From positions 1-25,405 of the forward strand of contig CAKPBB010000022.1 in the NCBI GenBank assembly GCA_934140005.1: a DNA stretch of 25,405 nt. The letters run 5' to 3'. Source of the DNA: an uncultured Clostridia bacterium. GTDB taxonomy: Bacteria; Bacillota; Clostridia; TANB77; CAG-508. Shown piece by piece: positions 22,386 through 25,405 of this stretch. The notes beneath the pieces were generated by a model, which had not been told where the DNA came from, made no database searches, and saw nothing but the letters and a program-made list of their open reading frames with translations. The translations under genes and the position numbers were made by a program. The first letter of the stretch is position 1. Each line of letters starts with the position of its first letter.

Positions 22386-24068
22386 ATGATTAAAAAATTA
22401 TCTCAAAAAGGTGCAATTGCTTACCTAGGCATTATTTTAATGCTATGTACTTTTTTGTCACCACTAGTTTATGCAGAAATTCCTAATGCAACTAATGACT
22501 TTTATGTGAATGATTTTGCCAATGTATTTACAAGTGAGCAAAGAAATGAACTTGTAAATAAGGCAGATACTTTTGCACAAAAGCATGATGGGGTTCAGCT
22601 TGTTATCACAACAGTTGAAAACTTGGATGACATGAGTATTGAAGAGTATGCCAATAAAATGTACAATACCTATGGTATTGGAAAAAATAATATGGGTGTA
22701 CTTATTCTGTTATCTACTGGTGAACGGAAAATTCGAGTAGAAATTGGCAGAGAAATGGAGGCATATCTTACTGACTCCAAAGCTGGAAATCTGATTGATA
22801 ATTATGCAATCCCATATTTGAGAGATAACAGGTTTGCAGATGGCTTAATTCTGTTGCAAGATAAGATTTTTGAAGAATTAACGAATAAGTTTGAAAATGA
22901 AAGCAAAAATGCTAATGCTGTAAGTTCTAATGATTCTCCAGTTAATAATGTTTCTGGTAAAAATAAAGAGAAAACTAGAGTTAGTATTTTTGCCAGTGTT
23001 TTTATTATTTTAGCAGGATGCTTTGGAATTGGAGTTGCTATTTTTATTTTAGTAAAATATTCTACTTATGATAGAGAGATTCGAGCAAAGTGTTCTGAGC
23101 TTGAAGCAACAAACAAGAATCTAAAAAAGGATGTGAGCAATAGTCAAGCCCATAATTTTGATCAAGTTAATCAACATACCAAAGAAAAAAATAGAATGTT
23201 GGATGAAATACAGCTTCTGAAAAAGATGATTGAAGGTGAAACTGCAAGAGCTTCAAAGTTAGATGAACAGCGGGCTTATTTTGAAAAATCTTGTGATGAG
23301 CTTTTTAAGGAAAATTGCGATTTTAGGACTTTCTTTGATCATGCAAAAGAATTGCATCCTAATTTGGAACAAGAAGTAAAAGAACTTGTTGACAAGAAAC
23401 AGGAAGAAAAGGCTAAGTCTGATGCAAAGGAATTTGACAGCTTTGTGAAAGAACATGTTGTTAATGTTCCGGTTGAGGCATATAATGTTGACATATTTGA
23501 AAATGCAATGGGAAGGTTCAACAGCTTAACAGATCAGGCTAAAAGTTTTGTTACAGTTGATGTTTCTCAAATTAAAACAAAACTTGCAAATTCTAAGCAA
23601 GCTAGAATAGAGTATGAAGAAGCTCAAAAAAGAAAACGTAACGAGAAGACAGCAGCCAAAATAATTGCAACAATAACAGCTTTTACTGGTGCTTTAGCAT
23701 TGGGAAAAGCAAGAGATTTGCAAACTTTAAGAAATCTTCAAAATCAATACAACAGATTGGACCCAGATATTAAAAAACTTTGTGATGCAAAAGAAATTGA
23801 CAAACTCAATCGGTTAATTGCAGATGCTGAGCAAGATGAGGAAGAGGAGAAAGCTAGAAAACGTAGAGAAGCAGAAGAAAGAAGAAAAAGAGAACGCAGA
23901 GAAAGAGAGGAACGCGAAGAGGAAGAACAAAGAGAAAGACAAAGACGACGTGAAAGAGAGGAAGAAGAAAGAAGACGTAGAAGTAGTGGCAGTAGTTTTG
24001 GTTCGTCAAGTCATCATAGTGGTTTTGGTGGTAGCTCGAGAGGTGGAGGCGCTTCGAGAGGCTTCTAA
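22386..24068 (+). CDS. TPM-domain membrane protein with coiled coil and Arg/Glu-rich C-terminus
   Basis: The 560-aa protein has a signal peptide (about 1-30, ending VYA). An extracytoplasmic TPM domain (TLP18.3/Psb32/MOLO-1, about 38-165) contains the family-typical NDFANVFT, IEEYANKMYNTYGIGKNNMGVLILLS and DGLILLQDKI stretches. A membrane helix follows (about 205-228), then a long cytoplasmic coiled-coil region (about 230-410). Next come a small hydrophobic segment (about 422-440), a run of Arg/Glu (about 485-535) and a Ser/Gly tail ending GGGASRGF. Shorter YgcG-type relatives end in a similar Gly/Ser tail, so this looks like a TPM protein expanded by a cytoplasmic insert. The lemA gene follows by 33 bp, a common pairing. 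Function unsettled; envelope-associated. Confidence 0.85.
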   Translation: MIKKLSQKGAIAYLGIILMLCTFLSPLVYAEIPNATNDFYVNDFANVFTSEQRNELVNKADTFAQKHDGVQLVITTVENLDDMSIEEYANKMYNTYGIGKNNMGVLILLSTGERKIRVEIGREMEAYLTDSKAGNLIDNYAIPYLRDNRFADGLILLQDKIFEELTNKFENESKNANAVSSNDSPVNNVSGKNKEKTRVSIFASVFIILAGCFGIGVAIFILVKYSTYDREIRAKCSELEATNKNLKKDVSNSQAHNFDQVNQHTKEKNRMLDEIQLLKKMIEGETARASKLDEQRAYFEKSCDELFKENCDFRTFFDHAKELHPNLEQEVKELVDKKQEEKAKSDAKEFDSFVKEHVVNVPVEAYNVDIFENAMGRFNSLTDQAKSFVTVDVSQIKTKLANSKQARIEYEEAQKRKRNEKTAAKIIATITAFTGALALGKARDLQTLRNLQNQYNRLDPDIKKLCDAKEIDKLNRLIADAEQDEEEEKARKRREAEERRKRERREREEREEEEQRERQRRREREEEERRRRSSGSSFGSSSHHSGFGGSSRGGGASRGF

Positions 24069-24101
24069 AACAAGAGAACATGTATTAAAAGGTGGTATCT
24101 T

Positions 24102-24656
24102 ATGAAAAAAAGAAGCATGGTATCTATTCCACTAGTTGTTTTGTTCAGTGTTCTTATAGCAATTTTTCTTTTAATGTCCATCTTTTTTAAAACTCAATCG
24201 AATTTGGTAAAAATGCAAGAAGATGTTCTTCTAAATCAAGCACAGGTTCAGATACAGCTTCAAAGAAGAAGCGACTTAATTCCGAACTTGCTAGATGTTT
24301 TAAACAATGAAATGGCTCATGAGCAAGAGTTGTATCGAGAAATTTCTAAAGCAAGTAACAATCTTGCTGAAAGTTTGGGAAAAGTTGATGTTTTTGAAGC
24401 ATATAGATATGACCAACAACTAAACAAAGCCATCAATATATTTATAAGTAGAATGGCAGATTATCCAGAGATAAATTCCAATGAACATGTTACAGCTATT
24501 ATAGATGAGATTTCTGGGACAGAAAATCGAATTTCAATAGCAAGAGACAAGTACAACGAATCTGTTTCTAGATATAACAAATATGCTAAGGTTTTTCCTC
24601 ATAATATTATAGCTATTCTGTGTGGTTATACAGAGTTCGAGTTTCAAGTATTTTGA
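24102..24656 (+). CDS. lemA: LemA family protein
   Basis: The 184-aa protein has one N-terminal membrane helix (about 10-30), followed by the helical LemA domain. The diagnostic RRSDLIPNLLDVL lies at about 55-67 and the closing YNKYAKVFPHNIIAILCGY near 160-178. Length is normal for the family (about 180-200). LemA proteins have a short outward N-terminus and a helical cytoplasmic domain; their biochemical role is not established. ATG 24102 is preceded by AAGGTGG. Co-transcribed with the TPM gene, with which LemA proteins are repeatedly found, so they may act together at the envelope. Followed by a strong terminator. Confidence 0.92.
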   Translation: MKKRSMVSIPLVVLFSVLIAIFLLMSIFFKTQSNLVKMQEDVLLNQAQVQIQLQRRSDLIPNLLDVLNNEMAHEQELYREISKASNNLAESLGKVDVFEAYRYDQQLNKAINIFISRMADYPEINSNEHVTAIIDEISGTENRISIARDKYNESVSRYNKYAKVFPHNIIAILCGYTEFEFQVF

Positions 24657-24680
24657 GGTAAAATGAGATAATTTAAGTCA

Positions 24681-24730
24681 TAAACCAAAACGTGGACAGT
24701 GTTACTGCCCACGTTTTGGTTTATATTTAT
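24681..24730 (+). terminator. Terminator of the TPM-lemA operon
   Basis: TAAACCAAAACGTGG pairs with CCACGTTTTGGTTTA, with CAG/CTG at the top, across 24681-24723; T-rich sequence follows. The symmetrical arms may work in both directions. Confidence 0.92.
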
Positions 24731-24748
24731 CAAGTTTTGTAAAAAATC

Positions 24749-24777
24749 TTGTAAATAAAAAAGCATATTGATATAAT
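24749..24777 (+). promoter_or_regulatory. Promoter of the TIR-MORN gene
   Basis: TTGTAA (24749-24754), 17 bp, TATAAT (24772-24777). The start site is only about 14 nt before the ATG, with AAGGAGG just upstream of the gene. Confidence 0.65.
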
Positions 24778-24796
24778 TATCAAAAAGGAGGCATTT

Positions 24797-25405
24797 ATGA
24801 ATTCAGATGTATTTATAAGTTATAGTTCAAAGGAATACGAAAAAGTCAAGGAAATAAAGGAATACTTAGAAAAAAATGAAATATCTTGTTGGCTGGCACC
24901 TGATTCTATTCCCAAAGGTTCTAACTATTCAAAAGAAGTTCCAATGATTATATATGGTGTAAAAACTTTCTTACTTATTTTATCAGAAAATTCGCAAAAA
25001 TCTCCTTGGGTTATTAGAGAAATAGAAGCAGCTAGAAATTGCAATTTAACAATTGTTGCTTATGAAATAGAAAGCACAAAAATAAATGAAAATTTGGCTT
25101 TTTATATATCAGATGAAAATCTTGTAAAGGCATATAATGAAGAAGACTCTTTAGATTTATTACTTAAAAAAATAGAAGAAGCTATGATAATAAAAAATGA
25201 ATTAAAAATTGAAAAGTCTAAACCAAGTAATCGTGACGGGCAAGGAAAAATGACTTTTTTAGATGGTAGAATTTATGAAGGTGAATGGAAAAATAGAGAA
25301 ATAAATGGTTTTGGAGTAATGAAATACCCAGATGGAGTAATATATGAAGGCGATTGGCTAGATGAAAAGTTTGAAGGACATGGCAAAATAGTAACACCAC
25401 AGGGA
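24797..25405 (+). CDS. TIR-domain protein with MORN repeats (3' end outside window)
   Basis: 203 codons are visible and the frame runs off the window. Residues 1-135 form a TIR domain: DVFISYSSKEYEKVKEI at the start, CWLAPDSIPKG (box 2-like, 31-41), then SKEVPMIIYGVKTFLLILS and SPWVIREIEAA. Glu47 in the SKEV helix is a candidate for the catalytic Glu of NAD-cleaving TIRs, judged by position only. After a linker, MORN repeats begin near residue 150 (GRIYEGEWKNREINGFGVMKY, then VIYEGDWLDEKFEGHGKI). MORN repeats mediate lipid or protein contacts in other proteins. A bacterial TIR with a MORN sensor-like tail could be a defence or signalling effector; that is inference. ATG 24797 has AAAGGAGG 8 nt upstream. 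Confidence 0.88.
   Translation, partial: MNSDVFISYSSKEYEKVKEIKEYLEKNEISCWLAPDSIPKGSNYSKEVPMIIYGVKTFLLILSENSQKSPWVIREIEAARNCNLTIVAYEIESTKINENLAFYISDENLVKAYNEEDSLDLLLKKIEEAMIIKNELKIEKSKPSNRDGQGKMTFLDGRIYEGEWKNREINGFGVMKYPDGVIYEGDWLDEKFEGHGKIVTPQG

Noticed and set aside
1..25405. CRISPR arrays, rRNA and tRNA genes
   Set aside because: No regularly spaced direct repeats and no tRNA-like or rRNA-like sequence were seen on either strand.

Overview
The window looks like part of a chromosome from a low-GC, spore-forming Clostridia-type Firmicute. Support comes from the AT-rich coding sequence, strong AGGAGG ribosome sites, spoVS, a tiny spoVM next to rpmB, four Spo0A-type boxes (TGTCGAA/TTCGACA), and a gua-ymdB-spoVS gene run. 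Species cannot be read from the sequence.

Layout: (1) 1-5272: the 3' end of a BspA-like leucine-rich repeat (LRR) gene, an intergenic promoter switch with leader, and a 980-aa LRR protein with a prepilin-like N-terminus. (2) 5349-14638: core genes, namely ldh (minus), a 1075-aa FtsX-type ABC permease with a long coiled coil, a 175-bp palindromic MITE-like element, guaB-guaA, ymdB and spoVS. (3) 14781-15451: a GC-richer orphan membrane-protein gene on the minus strand with its own promoter, a TACANNTGTA operator and a terminator, probably acquired. (4) 15691-21393: a second switch with a 1030-aa LRR protein, then a third switch with a glycine-rich surface protein whose frame is broken twice. 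(5) 21556-24656: a small membrane protein, spoVM, rpmB (minus), and a TPM-domain protein with lemA. (6) 24797 to the end: a TIR-MORN protein running off the window.

The most notable system is the set of three intergenic switches (about 1937-2125, 15691-15880 and 19189-19376). Each has two 21-bp inverted repeats 146-148 bp apart. The repeat arms (CTTTAAGT...ACTTAAAG) are shared by all three, but the 5-bp core differs between switches while being exactly matched within each one. Each switch holds a near-consensus promoter, TTGACT-17 bp-TAGAAT, pointing away from the downstream surface-protein gene, and a rightward terminator beside the right repeat. The left repeat also forms a terminator hairpin; the right one has no U-tract. 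This is the architecture of site-specific invertible promoters with mutually incompatible crossover cores. As written, all three are OFF, and inversion would aim each promoter at its gene through a conserved, structured leader of about 200 nt. No recombinase is encoded here, so inversion is inferred.

The genes downstream of the switches all start with the same prepilin-like segment (G|ITLIAL..., lacking the usual Glu at +5) and then diverge into LRR or glycine-rich repeat domains. I read this as an independently phase-variable family of cell-surface proteins embedded among housekeeping and sporulation genes.
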